A stretch of DNA of 64,000 nt, taken from Agapanthus africanus (taxonomy: Eukaryota; Streptophyta; Magnoliopsida; Asparagales; Amaryllidaceae). Each line of letters opens with the position of its first letter. The first letter of the stretch is position 1. Shown piece by piece: positions 10,846 to 22,056 of the stretch. The stretch covers positions 308,453,827 to 308,517,826 of the forward strand of contig CM057338.1 of assembly GCA_030015575.1 (NCBI GenBank). Reading direction: 5' to 3'. Under the pieces are notes generated by a model. The model was given only the letters and a program-made list of their open reading frames with translations. It was not told the DNA's origin and did not search any database. A program made the position numbers and the translations under genes.

Positions 10846-11160
10846 GGGAGACTGATTTGTTGAATCAGTTAAGGAAATCTTTCTCTGATCGATTTGGGAA
10901 TGTTTCCCCACCATTGGATCTTTGATCCTAGGGCTTTTGTTTTACAGAAGACAATCTACTTGTTTTTAACAAGATTGGGAAAATATTTTCCCATACAGAA
11001 CTTAGTCTGTATCTTGGTGATTTTTAATCACCATTAGATCTTTGATCCAACGGTGCTCCGATTTACAGAGCACAATCTTTCCTGTTTGGAAAGATTTGAG
11101 GAGTTTGATTTTTTAATCATCTTTGTTGGATCTTTGATCCAAAAGTGGAGAATATTTAGT

Positions 11161-11530
11161 TCTAGCACTGGAGCTCTCGTGCTTTGCATGTGAGGTGCTG
11201 CCTCAAAATCTTTGACTCTTGGCGCTAGCGCACTAAGCGCTAGCGCTCTTATGCTTTGCACGTGAGGCGCTGCCTCAAAGTCATTAGCGCTGGTGCTCTT
11301 GGCACTAGCTCTCTCTTGCTTTGCACGTGAGGTGCTGCCTCTGAGTCATTAGCTCTGGCGCTCTTGGCACTAGCGCTCTTGTGCTTTGCACGTGAGCGCT
11401 GCCTCAGAGTCTTTGACTCCAAGCGCTGGCGCTCTTGGCGCCAGCACTCTTGTGCTTTGCATGTTAGCGCTAGCTTAGAGTTTTTGACTCCTAGCGCTGG
11501 CACTCTTGGTGCTAGCACTCTTATGAGGCG
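11161..11530. repeat. Second GCGC-rich tandem repeat, units about 70-80 bp
   Basis: Five irregular units built on GCTTTGCACGTGAGGCGCTG followed by TTGACTC and AGCGCTGGCGCTCTTGGCG. It is related in composition to the 77-bp repeat (CACGTG plus GCGC palindromes) but is not simply its reverse complement. Confidence 0.85.
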
Positions 11531-11540
11531 CTGCTTCATT

Positions 11541-12151
11541 TCAAATTTTAAATTTTTGAAATTTTGAATAGAGCTTTGCTCTCTGATTGGGGGAAACACT
11601 AGGCTCCAAAGTCCGGTCTCCACTTTTGAAATAGAATACTGGGTGGTTTAGTATTTCAAACACTACCCTCCTTTGGTGATAGTCGATAGTAGCGAAGAAA
11701 GTTCCTAGCCAGTCCATTCCTAAGACGACGTTGAAATTCGGTATGTCCAGTACCTTGAAGTCTGCATAGAATTCTCGACCGCAGACGACTACTAGACACA
11801 GATCGTATCCCAAGGTTGCTTTTAGAATGTCGTTCCCTGAACTAACATTCCAGCTGGATACGAGCGGCTTAACTGGGATCGCATGAGTTCTTATGAATCG
11901 TTGCGACATGAAGCAATGGATGCCCCGGTGTTGAAGAGCGTGAATGTAGGTAGGGTGGCTACTAAGATTATACCTAAGTTGCGTGGGATAGGTTTAGGTT
12001 TAACAAATATTGATGGATAGGAAATGAAATAACTTGAAAGGAAAGAAGGAAGAGATTTACCAGTGATAACCTGACTCGTAGATTCGGCCTCTTCGACCGA
12101 CATAGTGAATGCTTGGCGTTGCGACATGTTTCTTTGTGCCTGGTTAAACAC
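11541..12151 (-). pseudogene. Aspartic protease remnant of element B
   Basis: The retropepsin fold is recognisable from VLDIPNFNVVLGMDWLG and the following ATIDYHQRRVVFEI, typical of chromovirus proteases, after MSQRFIRTHAIPVKP. The active site reads LFNTGAS: the catalytic Asp codon (11930-11932) is now Asn. A one-base deletion right after GAS shifts the frame, so the upstream ORF (12151-11891) and downstream ORF (11909-11541) lie in different frames. Either change alone would abolish protease activity. The frame ends at 11541-11543, where the GCGC-rich block begins. Confidence 0.85.
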
Positions 12152-13280
12152 TCGGTGTTGAGGTTGAGCGGTCTAGATGCGGGGAGCTGGAGCTGGTAGA
12201 GCTAACCGGGTAGGAGGAGCTTGGATCGCCAGTCTAGCAGGAGGGTTGTTAGTCCCTCGGTTCTGGGGGTATGCTCCGATAGTATGAGTAGAAGACCCAC
12301 AGATCAAACACAAGTTGTTCGTCCTACGACAGTTCTTCACTAGATGCCCTGTTCTTTTGCAGTAGTTGCAAAAGTCTGGCTTTTTATTGGCGAACGATCC
12401 CACCGGTCTCCGAGATGGTCCGTTGAAAGCTGGCCTGGAAGAAGCCCCTCACGTGATCTGGTGCAAATGGCGTTTCACACCTTCCGACTACGGCCTGCCC
12501 TTCTTCTTCACATTTGCCTCATAGTGTCGGGCAGCCTTCAAAGCAAGCTCGTTGGTTGGGTAATCCCCTGTAGCGAGTGCAGCTTGGATTTCAGGGTCCA
12601 ACCCCTGCTGGAATCGTCATGCTCAGATCTCGGCGGTGGGAATAAGGTGCGCAACGAACTTTTTACGACCTCGATTTAGTAGTGTTTAAGTGAGATAGAA
12701 AAATTTAACTTGAAACTATAGCTTACCTGCCGAGCATGGTAAACTCAGTATAATATTCATCCACAGACTTGACCTACATCGAGCCTAGCTGTAAATAGAT
12801 GAATTGCTGCTCCATGTAAAAGCGGGCAGTCATTGGAAAGTACCTTGTATCGAAGAGATCTCGGAATGTTTTCCACTCTATTGGTTTCTCGAGACGGCTC
12901 TCTTCTGCCTTCCACCATACCCTGACATTATCTGTCAGTTGCAACTTATCAACTCTTACCCAAGCTATATCTGGCACTTGAGCCGCTGTCAGATCATTCT
13001 TAATCGCTTGAGCCTATTCCTCTACTTCAAGCAGGGTCTCTTTACCTGAGTTCTTTGGGTGCGGTGCGCGAAACTGCTTAACTCCGAGCGCCTCCGCCTC
13101 AAGGAAAGCAAGTCCTTGGTGCATGAGGGTTGTCTGCTCCCTCTGTCCCTCCAATAGGCTCTTGATAGCCTCAAAATGTACCGTTTGTTCATTGATAGGC
13201 GCTGCAATGGTTGGTGGTGGTGGTAGTGTAGGCAGTGGAGTGTTGTCGTTGACGTTGATGCTGGTATTATTTGGAAAGTC
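12152..13280 (-). pseudogene. Gag remnant of element B with CCHC zinc knuckle
   Basis: Starting near 13280 I read a Pro-rich stretch (PLPTLPPPPTIAAP), then a helical stretch (EGQREQTTLMHQGLAFLEA), then the capsid part VDKLQLTDNVRVWWKAEES with FRDLFDTRYFPMTAR (12774-12977). A later part contains GLDPEIQAALATGDYPTNE (about 12490-12600). The end has a true retroviral knuckle, CNYCKRTGHLVKNC (about 12318-12359), followed by a second Cys/His cluster. Gag packages the RNA. Several stops and at least one frameshift break it. Confidence 0.85.
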
Positions 13281-13428
13281 TATTACCTTGATATAAAATA
13301 CAGATTATGATAGATTCAAGGGATTTGAAATACAAGGAATGTAAATGTTTGTTGAATTCATTAATTCTTATGGTATTTTGTTTAAGACTTCATGCAGAAA
13401 TGACCTGTATGGGCCACCAATAAAACCT
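13281..13428 (-). other. Short leader between LTR and gag of element B
   Basis: About 150 bp. Directly next to the LTR the minus strand reads GGTTTTATTGGTGGCCC. A TGG occurs at the expected distance, but it does not match the tRNA-Met site usual for this group, so the primer site is either diverged or different. Confidence 0.4.
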
Positions 13429-15805
13429 GTCATGTCCCGCTTCCCAGTAGATGGAAACGATGACGTAGCAAGCCTGCGGCATATTTATCCAGAGAAGATT
13501 ATTCTCTAAATAAATATACTAAGTGTATTGAAATAACAATACACAATGTAAGAATAAATGGAGGCTGTAAAATTTTTCAACAAATATCTTTATTTACATT
13601 CAAACTTGAAATATTTACAGATACAAGAGTTCAACTGAAAAGTAAATACAATAACAGAAGTGCCTAAACAAGTGGCATACATAAATTGAAAGAAAAGGAT
13701 AACTAGTCTAAAACTGAGCCGCGATATGGTTGTACTCCTCCTCTGTTGCGTCCATCTCTTCAGTCTCCACAGTATCTGATGAACATTCCAAGAAAACAAA
13801 GGTGGGTGGAATGCCCGTCGGTGAACTAGCGCTCGGTAAGTCCCAAAAGTAGAATAAAAGTGCAAAGTGACAAGTAGAGAATAATCATGAAGTAATTTAT
13901 ATGTCGAGTAAAAGTATATATAAAGGAACATGGTTATATGTACTATAGGTCTCTGTATGGTCACTATGTTAACGTTAAGTTCCAAGTGTGAATGTCAACG
14001 CAACCATAAAAGTATTCACGAGCTCAAAAGTGGGGCCCTAGGAGTAAGGAAACATGGGCCCATTTCATGTGTTAGTATCGGGACTCCAAGCTGTGGAGGA
14101 GTTGACCTGATTGAGATTCAAGTATATAGAATTCGAGTAGGTTAATATGAGACTCCTAAAGTTCCGTTGGATTCACACCTGAAACTATCCATACAGCCCG
14201 AGTAATATATATTATAACTGTTAGATATCCTTAGTTGATTTTCTTGATTGATTTTAACATGTCTTGATCGAAACCATAAATTGTAAAAGTGAATAAATGT
14301 AGTCGAGTGAGTCAAGTAAAATGCGAGTCATGTCAATTACAATCCTGGATCGAGTCAAGTTAGTTCAAGTAGAATGAGTTCAAGTTAGTGTTTAAATTTG
14401 GGCGCAGTTGGATTAGAGTCGAGTTTAAGTTCAAGTTTATATTCGAATTATAGACATTTCTTGTGAATGGATTTAATTATTGAACTTCTTAAGTTCGGAA
14501 GTAATCGGACAACTGTGGCACATGGACGACATGATTTGTGTTTTTTCCAAGACAATTATTATTGATAACTTCGTTAATTTGTAGTGTTATCTAATCCTAG
14601 ATAGGTAAGAACTCACTTTCCCTAGCTTCCTGAGGTTCAAGAGAAATGATACCACTTAAACCTATATTAATCTAGGGTCCTTAAAAATTTATTCTTATTT
14701 GTTTACCTTGTTTTCATTTTCCGAGGGGGTTTTACGAAAAATAATTTAATATTGTTTAAAAATAAATCTCGAGGGTGATTTAGAATATTAAGAGTTTTAT
14801 AACAAAGTATTTTAGTTTTAGTGGTATCTTAATGATGAAACCTAGCTTTTAAAAATTTATGGTATTTTTATGAAAATTGCCATTTTTGGAAATTTGATGG
14901 TATTATATTAAAATTTTAATCTTTCATTTTAAAATATAATTTTCACAATTTATTTTTATTAAAAACACGGATTCATAATTTTATATAATTTTCCAAAGTT
15001 TAATTTGTTTTAAAAAGTCGTATTTCTTTAAAAATCGTATTTTTCTTTCCTTTCGAGATCGAATTCTCCATGAGAAGTTATGTATCCCGCTCTACTATCC
15101 CAAGGACGTGCGATAACCCGCACTATCTATAAATGAGTTCTCCTAAAAGGGTTGTAGAGGCGCAATTACAAAGATCTTAAAAATATCGATTAAAATCACT
15201 TTTTATAAAAGTAATGGTATTTTAATGTAATTATTTCATTTTGGCTAAATTTTTAACCTGGCATACCGTGCTATGAAGCCATAGTGTAGGTGTTGGGGTA
15301 GGTCATTACTCTATGGGTTTTCCTAGAGGTATATAGGTTAGTTATCAAATAAAGGGTTATATTTAAATCTCATGGTATTTATATGAAAAAAATTTGTTAT
15401 ATGTTTATTTCACATAGAATTTTAATTACATAAGAAGGTAACTAGTATGAATAACATTTTAAAGTAATGTTAGAGTATTGGTGTGACTTATTTGGCTTAT
15501 GAAAGATGTTAAAAGTTAAAAAATATAAATAAGGTTAAGACTAACTCCACTTTATCGATATTATTTTGGAATGCGATTTGAGTCAAAATGGAAGAGAAAA
15601 ATAAGGACTTACTGTTTCAGAGCATCGAGAAAAGAGTAAGGGAGCGAAAGGAAGTCTTCGTGGCATCGCGGTATCATCAGGAATGGCTCCGGCCTTCGAT
15701 GGAACGAACTTTGAGCGATAACTCCACTTGACTAGCCTTAACCTTTCTTGGACTTAGAGAATTTTGAGAATTTTTAGAATAGGGGAGAGTTAGGGAATGA
15801 TGTGA

Positions 15806-15813
15806 TATTTATA
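15806..15813 (-). promoter_or_regulatory. Candidate TATA box of element B LTR
   Basis: Minus strand CCCTATAAATATCAC, about 1.65 kb into the LTR, leaving a 2.4-kb transcribed R/U5 part. Position and sequence only. Confidence 0.4.
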
Positions 15814-16196
15814 GGGATGAATATAGGTATAGGGTGAACTGAAAAGAATCAAAAATGGGAGTAAAGAGGGTGTAAATGGGTAGATGAAGGGGTGGACTAC
15901 TCTCTGTTTAATTGCAGAGAAATCAAACAAGAAAATAAAGTAGAGGGGAGCTAAAGGGGTGCACGGGCGAAGCACGGAGGTGCTTGGGGAAAGGCAGATC
16001 ACCGATAGCGGCTAGATAGGGAAAACGGGTGGTCGATATTTGCCAAAAAATCTTGAGATTCATGCCATGTGTTTTAATCCGTGTTAACTCCTCATTTATC
16101 TCGTTTGATTTTTCTGAAACTTTTCGATTCTTTGTCTATTGCACGTGCAACTCTTGAGCTTCCGAAAAGTTAAAAAGAAAAATTATTAAAATAATT

Positions 16197-16266
16197 GGGA
16201 CTGGTGGGAATCGAACACCCAGGTTATGGAATAACAGTAAAGAGTAATAACTAATGAGCTACAAAT
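16197..16266 (-). pseudogene. tRNA-like remnant inside LTR of element B
   Basis: On the minus strand GTAGCTCATTAGTTA resembles a D-arm (A box), and about 40 bases later GGTGTTCGATTCCCACC resembles a T-arm; TTCGATTCC is a good B box. The stems do not pair cleanly and no convincing anticodon arm or acceptor stem forms. It is therefore a degenerate tRNA gene or a tRNA-derived (SINE-like) piece captured in the LTR, not a working tRNA. Confidence 0.4.
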
Positions 16267-17474
16267 TTCTTCTTGCTTTTATTAAACAATATTAATTTAT
16301 AACTCCTAAGCAAACTGAAATACCATTTCTATACATTGAACAAATTACATTTGTACAGAGATTTTAGAGTCGTTACACTTAGAGAGCCGGAGACAATCAG
16401 TGTTATCACTTGCCTAGCTATTTGAACAAATCAATTCGTATCGTCTCAAAATATACAGTGGTTTTTAAACTTGTTTTGTGACCTAAACCGCTTGTACTTT
16501 CATGCTAGTCCTATGTCATGAACTGCATGCTTGATTCACTTGAATAAACCTATTACATGCCAAACCTACTTGAACTCTAACTTGACTTGAATTTGAAACT
16601 TGACTTGATCCAAACAATGCATATGACTTGACATGAATACTTGAACTTGATATGAATAGCTGTACTTGACTTGAACTTGCTTTGTACTCTTTTCGGAGTC
16701 ATGGATTTCAGGCAAGACTTGCAAGCTTAATCTATAAATTAATATACGCGGGGATAAGGGGTAGTTTGGTAAAGAAAGTATGCCGTGGCATGAGAGTTAA
16801 CTAAAAATCACCTAACTTGAACTTCGTGTGTTGTGACGGGGCCTTGTACTTCTACGTCCTGTGGGTTCACGGGTTTGATGGACCACTCTCGTATACACGC
16901 ATATATTCTCTATCGAACTATAAAAAGCCACGTTAGAATAAGATAAACATGCTTATACATAGACATACTCAGATTTAATTGATAACTTTAATTGACCACT
17001 ATTATTATATTTCATGTCTTATTTATACGCATTCTTTATCACATTGTATTCCTATCCTGTTTAGAGACTTACCCAGCGCTAGTTCGCTGATGCCATTGCT
17101 TTCTCTTTATTTCCTCGGAATGTTCGTCAGTTGATCAAGGAACAGAGGAGATCGAGCCATTCCATGAAGGTTACGCTCAGCTTGAAGATCAGACCGACTA
17201 TTAGCTTATTCTAGTATTTACTTTTCCAGTATGACATTCTTTAGGCACTTTCCGGTTATTATATCTTTTGTTTCAGACATCGTATTTGTACTTGAAATTA
17301 TGAATATAAATAAAGTTGTTGAAGTTTAATCCACTTGTCATTTTCTTGTTATGATATATTGCTTATAAATGCTTAACGTATTTATTATGGGAAATGACCA
17401 TCTCAAAATAAATGGGCCGTGGGTCACGTCATGTGCCTGCTCCCGTTTTTTGGGAAGTGGGGCGTGACACTTCT

Positions 17475-19169
17475 GCTATGTAAGGATGGAAAAATGAAGG
17501 TCAATCTCAACACCCGTCATGATTTGATGGATTTGGATGGTTTTTCCATTAGAGAAGAATTGCAATCTCGGCCTATGGTCGGCAAACCGGGTAATTACAA
17601 GATTCCACCGACAATCTACAACATGGACAAAGAGGAGAAGCAGCGGTTCTTGCGGGTGTAGAAAGAAATGAAAGTCCCCGACGGTTTCTCATCAAATATT
17701 GCCAAACAGGTACATATAGAAAATGGAAAAATCATAGGACTTAAGAGTCACGATTACCACATACTGATGCAATATTTTCTTCTTTCATGCCTCAGAGCAT
17801 TAGTAAAATCAGAATTTGGTCTCGTGCTTAATGACTTTTGCATGTATTTTCGCAATTGTGTTCCAAAAATGTCGACGTCTATGACATAGTACAACTCGAA
17901 GAAGATATTCCTTTGATTCTTTATAAGCTCGAAACTATCTTTCCACCTTCCTTTTTCGATATATTGTTCAAATGTCCGTCCATCTGGCAACCGAGGTCAA
18001 GATTGGCGGTTCGATGCATTACCGTTGGATGTATCCTATCGAGAGGTATGAAAATGTTTATTATTCATCATTTAAATTGAAAATATCATCGTCGTAAATT
18101 AATATGTATAATCTTTTAACAGATATCTGTTAACTTTAAAAAACAATATCCGCAACAAGTATCGTCCTGAAGGTTCGATTGTGGAAGGTTATCTCGTAGA
18201 AGAAGTCACATCTTTCTGTGCTCGTTTCCCAAACGACAATATTAGGACAAAAGTGAACAAACCGTCGTGTGTGCTTGATGGTCCAATTGGAGCAGGAAAA
18301 CTGAAAAAAATGTCTTACAATCTCATGTGCAGTGTACATGCATACATCTTGCTAAACAGCAAATGTTTTTCTAAATATGCAGAGTAAGTAATAATTTCAT
18401 CCATTTAACCGTTCGAAATTAAATTTCATCTAACTGATATAACTTATGTAAATTAACGAACAGCTCACAGAAAACTAAACTCGAGCGATCAAATCCTAGG
18501 TGATCGGGCGATAGAATCGGCGAAGAACAGAGGTGCACTTTCGCCTCTTGGTGTAGACAAGAAGTCGACGGACAAATGAATCGTGAAGAGCAGATTGATA
18601 GAGAGGTTTATGACCTTTTAAGCGGTCCAATGATTGCTTCTATGTTTTACAATGGGTACGGGGTTTCCGGTTACAAATTTGAGATAGAAATGACCGAACG
18701 TATTAGAGCTACACAAAATAGCTGCGTCGCAACCGTCGTCGATAAAGGAAATCCCTACTATGGTGTTCTTGAGGAAGTTAGAGCGGTCTCATACATGCAT
18801 AAGGATGTCCCATTTTACATATTCCAATGCGGATGGTATGATACTAAGTCTGAATGGGGTATGAAGATCGATGAGTACGGTCTCACTTTGGTAAACACCA
18901 AACGGAAAGCCTACGAATACGATAACTTTATATTTCCTTCAACGGCAATACAAATATATTATTCTCGTGATTTAAAGAAGGTTGACTGGAATGTTGTTTG
19001 TCGTTGGAAACTGAGAGATTATTATAATGTGCCAACGTTGAATGACTCTGAAGATGAGAGTGACGAGGAAGAGGTGATAACACGTCTCAGTCCTTCTATT
19101 GAGCGTACCAAGGATCCAAATTATTCTGCGCCGTCCATCAATATGTTAGTAAGACGTGATATCAGCTAA
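17475..19169 (+). pseudogene. TNP2-type CACTA transposase, C-terminal half
   Basis: Transposase cuts the element out by binding its ends. The first part has LNTRHDLMDLDGFSIREE, a stop at 17659-17661, then KSHDYHILMQYFL, the start of the DUF4218 region, continuing after frameshifts with LYKLETIFPPSFFDILF and YRPEGSIVEGYLVEEV. An intron probably begins at the GTAAGT near 18384 and ends near 18462. The last open stretch (18576-19169) is the DUF4216-like domain: NPYYGVLEEVRAV, FQCGWYDTKSEWGMKIDEYG, IYYSRDLKKVDWNVV, then an acidic tail (DSEDESDEEEV). The catalytic N-terminal half is lost. Confidence 0.88.
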
Positions 19170-19309
19170 TTGATTGTCACATATTAAGATTTTGAGAGAT
19201 CTTCAGCTAATGTACCGCAAAAATGTATTAGGTAATGTAATTGAAATAAATGTTTTAAATTGTATGATGATTATAAATAATGAAATAATATTTGGATATA
19301 TATGTAGGG

Positions 19310-20194
19310 TCTAATGGCAGGCTCAGGCTCTAAACGTCAGAATAAGAAAAAACGTCTAGACGAACTTGGCTAGAGCTCTAGGCCACTGATGAGACTGCCC
19401 CAGGATCCCCAACAGCCGCAGCAGTCCCACCTATCCTTACCAGCGCCCCTACCACAGCAGCCCTAGCAGCCTCGTCTATCCCTACCAGCGCCCCTACTAT
19501 CGGCACAACAGCCCCAGCAGCCATGTCTATCCTTACCAGAACCCTACCAGTGCCACAGCAGCCGCAACAGCCTTGCCTACCCTTATTAGCAAGGTAACAG
19601 ATCTTTCTACCCCAGTCACTCCTGCACATGGTATATAGTTTATTCATTTAAAATTTAATACATCATTACAATATAATCATCTATTGAATTTTTAGTTATC
19701 CATTAAATTCTATTCAATCATCTAACAGTTTATTGTTTGCAGATCTGCATTCTACTGGCGGGATGGCGTCAGGCGCCGGTTCTAGCGCTACGCCAAAGAT
19801 GGCAGGTATAATCGTTATTGCTTAAACCTTTTAAATAATGATTGTAATTTAAATTTATAAAATTCTATATATACTGTGAATATTATAATATTGTGTCTGT
19901 ATATATATCTTTTTGTAGGCTTCAACAGTGGTAGGAAGAGGGGTCATACTGGGCCTTCCTGCTCCAGGCCAGCCGATGGTACCGAATCATGGACGCTGAT
20001 GTGGAGCAAGGATAGTGTGCCTGTTGGTCCTAACTCGACCAAGTGGGGGGATTATATGGGAGCAGAGATCCATACTTACTATAAGTACCCGCTCCATCTT
20101 TGCTGGGACAAGCGCCATACCGCCAATGTTCAGCAGTTATTTAGGTCGGACACGGTATCACATATCCTTTTTTACATTTAAATTTTAATCATCG

Positions 20195-20241
<47 letters not shown>

Positions 20242-21381
20242 AAATTTTGTAATTTCAGACCAGGCGACATTGCTGATTCATCAGTGACACCGGCGAGGAT
20301 GGTGTGCAAGTGCCGTTCAATGCACATCACGCCCTTCCCTGGGTCATAGGGGCGTGTAAGAATATCAAGAGAAGATGTTGAAATGAAGTAAAGGAGGATC
20401 ATTACATTCTCTGGGTCAAGATGACTGAGGAGGAGCGGAGGACGATGATAGATATCATATAGTTGGATGTCCCGAAACCCAATTGGTCGCTGCTGGTCGA
20501 GTATTTATGAGCGCGAGGATGTTCGGGTATAAATTTAATTTTTAAGATTATAACAATATAACATGAAATCATATTTTGAAATATAATTTAATTTTCTTTA
20601 TTTTTGCAAGTTGGCGTCGATTCGCAACAAGCAAAACCAGAACAACGGAGTGAGAGGCCACGTTGTTCTGGTCCAAGGGAAGCGCACGCAGGCCAGTGCA
20701 CAGTGGCACATTGTGAGTATTTCTATTTTTAAGAATATATGTTTTCTCTGTCGGAAATTACTTATTAAAATAAATCCTAATTTTATCGCAGAAATAGAAA
20801 GACCCCGCCAACTACACTGCTGCCAAGAGGTGGACCGCATTACACAAGGGCACCGGCGAGTACATGATAAATTTCATATAATCAAGTCGATTATATATTT
20901 TAAGTTAACATGTGTCTATATGTATCTATATTTTTTCTTTACAGAGCCATTTCCAAAAGAGGACGGACGCTTTACGACTTGGCCCCGACGACCCGATTAC
21001 CTAACATTGTCCCTGTCATGGATTCGCTATTCGGTGGGTATCACGGTGGCTATGAGCGCGGGATTGGTTCTAGGGCCTACCTACACTTTTCCAGGCGTGC
21101 GGACGTCCACGAGTACGCCGTGACCCAGACGTGGGCGGATTTGGCAGCTGCGTCGGCGGAGGAGATTCGTTAGCTCCGCTAATAGATGGCACATCAGCAA
21201 GAGCAGATGGCACAGCAGCAACAGGTTCATCAGCAGACGTAACAGCAGCTTCATACGCTTACGGGGCGGGTCGAGGAGCCGACGCATACGAATGAGAAGT
21301 CCATCTGGTGGGCCATCCGAGACGAGATAGGGAGCATGTTTAGGTCACGGGACGATGGAGGTGGATCGTCCCAACGATCGT
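19310..21381 (+). pseudogene. Second gene of the CACTA element (TNPA/transposase_24-like)
   Basis: Several exon-like stretches separated by AT-rich introns. One starts MAGSGSKRQNKKKR at 19315 and enters a Pro/Ala/Thr/Gln-rich repeat (LTSAPTTAALAA; the unit TATCCTTACCAGCGCCCCT recurs four times at 19430-19590). Next come SGRKRGHTGPSCSRP (about 19923), KYPLHLCWDKRH, NKQNQNNGVRGHVV (about 20622), then VPVMDSLFGGYHGGYERGIG (about 21010). The end is Gln-rich (QEQMAQQQQV) with SIWWAIRDEIGSMFRSRD. This is the layout of the DNA-binding companion gene of plant CACTA elements. Stops at about 21172 and 21241 break it. Confidence 0.7.
20196..20239. repeat. (TA)n microsatellite, 22 units
   Basis: Uninterrupted TA dinucleotides in a presumed intron of the CACTA second gene. 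Confidence 0.97.
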
Positions 21382-21594
21382 AGGTATAAGCATTTGTTTT
21401 GTTGATTATATATATTTTTTATAATTGGGTGTGATTTATTGATTATTATAATTGCGTGCATGAGTCATACTACTTCTTGATTATTATAATTGCATGATAT
21501 TTGGTGATATTATTATTATCTATTGCTGGTTGTAAATGAAAGCAGTGTGCATGGGGTGCGGGGATTTTAGATTTTAAAAAAATACATGTTCAAA

Positions 21595-22035
21595 TTGGTA
21601 ACCGTTATAACCGTTACCAATTCCTATTTGGTAATGGTTCTAACCGTTACTATATTATTTGGTAACGGTTAACTGGGAGCTGATATCTGAAACATATCAG
21701 ATATCAGCTACATTATGTAACAACCATATATATGGTAACGATTCTAACCATTATCAAATGATGTGTGTCGTAACGGTTCCAACAGTTACCATATATATGG
21801 TAACGGTTATAGCCATTACCAGAAAGGTGGCCCCACTCTGATATATTTTAGATATCTGTTACCATATTGCTAACGACAACATATATGGTAACGGTTGGAA
21901 CTGTTACCATATTGGGTATATCGTAACGGTTAAAACCGTTGCCGTACTTCTGGTGACAGGGTTTTCGTAACGGTTGTGTAACGGTTAAAACCGTTAACAT
22001 AATAGGTTTTGGTAACGATTCTAACGTTATCGAAG
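21595..22035. repeat. Subterminal repeats of the CACTA element
   Basis: A dense set of about a dozen or more copies of GGTAACGGTT and its complement AACCGTTACC, often paired head to head around 2-20 bases. Subterminal motif arrays of this kind are the binding sites of the companion protein in En/Spm elements. The long intergenic spacer before them (21382-21594) holds nothing recognisable. Confidence 0.88.
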
Positions 22036-22040
22036 ACCCA

Positions 22041-22053
22041 CTCTGTAGCAGTG
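22041..22053 (+). repeat. 3' terminal inverted repeat of the CACTA element
   Basis: CTCTGTAGCAGTG, whose complement begins CACTG. The matching 5' end is not in the window, so this rests on sequence form and on the subterminal repeats stopping just before it. Confidence 0.6.
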
Positions 22054-22056
22054 GAA

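Larger units (their letters stand above)
9975..11540 (-). repeat. LTR-like block C1 with GCGC-rich minisatellites
   Basis: The block has the architecture of an LTR read on the minus strand: a GCGC-rich minisatellite (11530-11161), a stretch of short self-complementary words such as GGATCAAAGATCC, a TATA box at 10838-10845, a transcribed part with repeated AGAAGAACTTAG words, and a second GCGC-rich minisatellite (10436-10065). The block at 50031-51140 has the same order of parts on the plus strand, including TTGGATCAATGATCC, TATATAAA and a GAGGTAAA word resembling a splice donor. Exact ends, target duplication and parent family were not found. I see no coding sequence in it. Confidence 0.5.
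11541..17469 (-). mobile_element. Element B: gypsy retrotransposon remnant with Del/Tekay-type LTR
   Basis: On the minus strand a 4.0-kb LTR (17469-13429) is followed by gag with a CCHC knuckle and then protease, all decayed. RT, RNase H and integrase are missing: the sequence runs from the protease into the GCGC-rich block C1. The LTR size, its TGTCACGCCCC start and the CCHC gag suit the chromovirus Tekay/Del group. The left LTR is absent, so the element is truncated. Bases 17470-17474 (CTTCT) would be the right-hand target duplication; its partner was not found. Confidence 0.8.
13429..17469 (-). repeat. 5' LTR of element B (4041 bp)
   Basis: On the minus strand it starts TGTCACGCCCCACTTCCC at 17469 and ends TGGGAAGCGGGACATGACA at 13429. 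The two ends are imperfect inverted repeats of about 19 bp, as in Del/Tekay LTRs. The interior is AT-rich and non-coding. It contains a TATA box and a tRNA-like remnant. Repeated CAAGTT/ACTTGA words occur at about 14280-14460 and again at 16540-16680. Confidence 0.8.
17470..22053 (+). mobile_element. En/Spm (CACTA) DNA transposon, 3' part
   Basis: Plus-strand coding for a TNP2-type transposase C-terminal half, a second transposon gene, then subterminal repeats and a terminal sequence CTCTGTAGCAGTG at 22041-22053 (its complement starts CACTGCTACAGAG, a CACTA-type end). The 5' part is missing: element B's LTR abuts at 17469, so B probably inserted into the transposon or truncated it. GAA (22054-22056) is the candidate 3-bp target duplication. 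Both genes carry stops and frameshifts. Confidence 0.85.

Noticed and set aside
11249..11623. Minus-strand ORF with repeated Arg/Ala/Ser-rich units
   Set aside because: It is a translation of the GCGC-rich tandem repeat; it reads on from the broken protease of element B but has no protein-family features.
15790..16002. 70-codon minus-strand ORF with hydrophobic stretches
   Set aside because: Lies across the TATA box region of element B's LTR, no family resemblance and no counterpart; chance open frame.
16197..16266. Functional tRNA gene
   Set aside because: T-arm and D-arm sequences are suggestive, but stems do not pair and no anticodon arm forms; kept only as a remnant.
20611..21123. Single 170-codon plus-strand ORF
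   Set aside because: Joins two exon-like parts of the CACTA second gene through an AT-rich intron; the middle (ICFLCRKLLIKINPNF) is intron translation.
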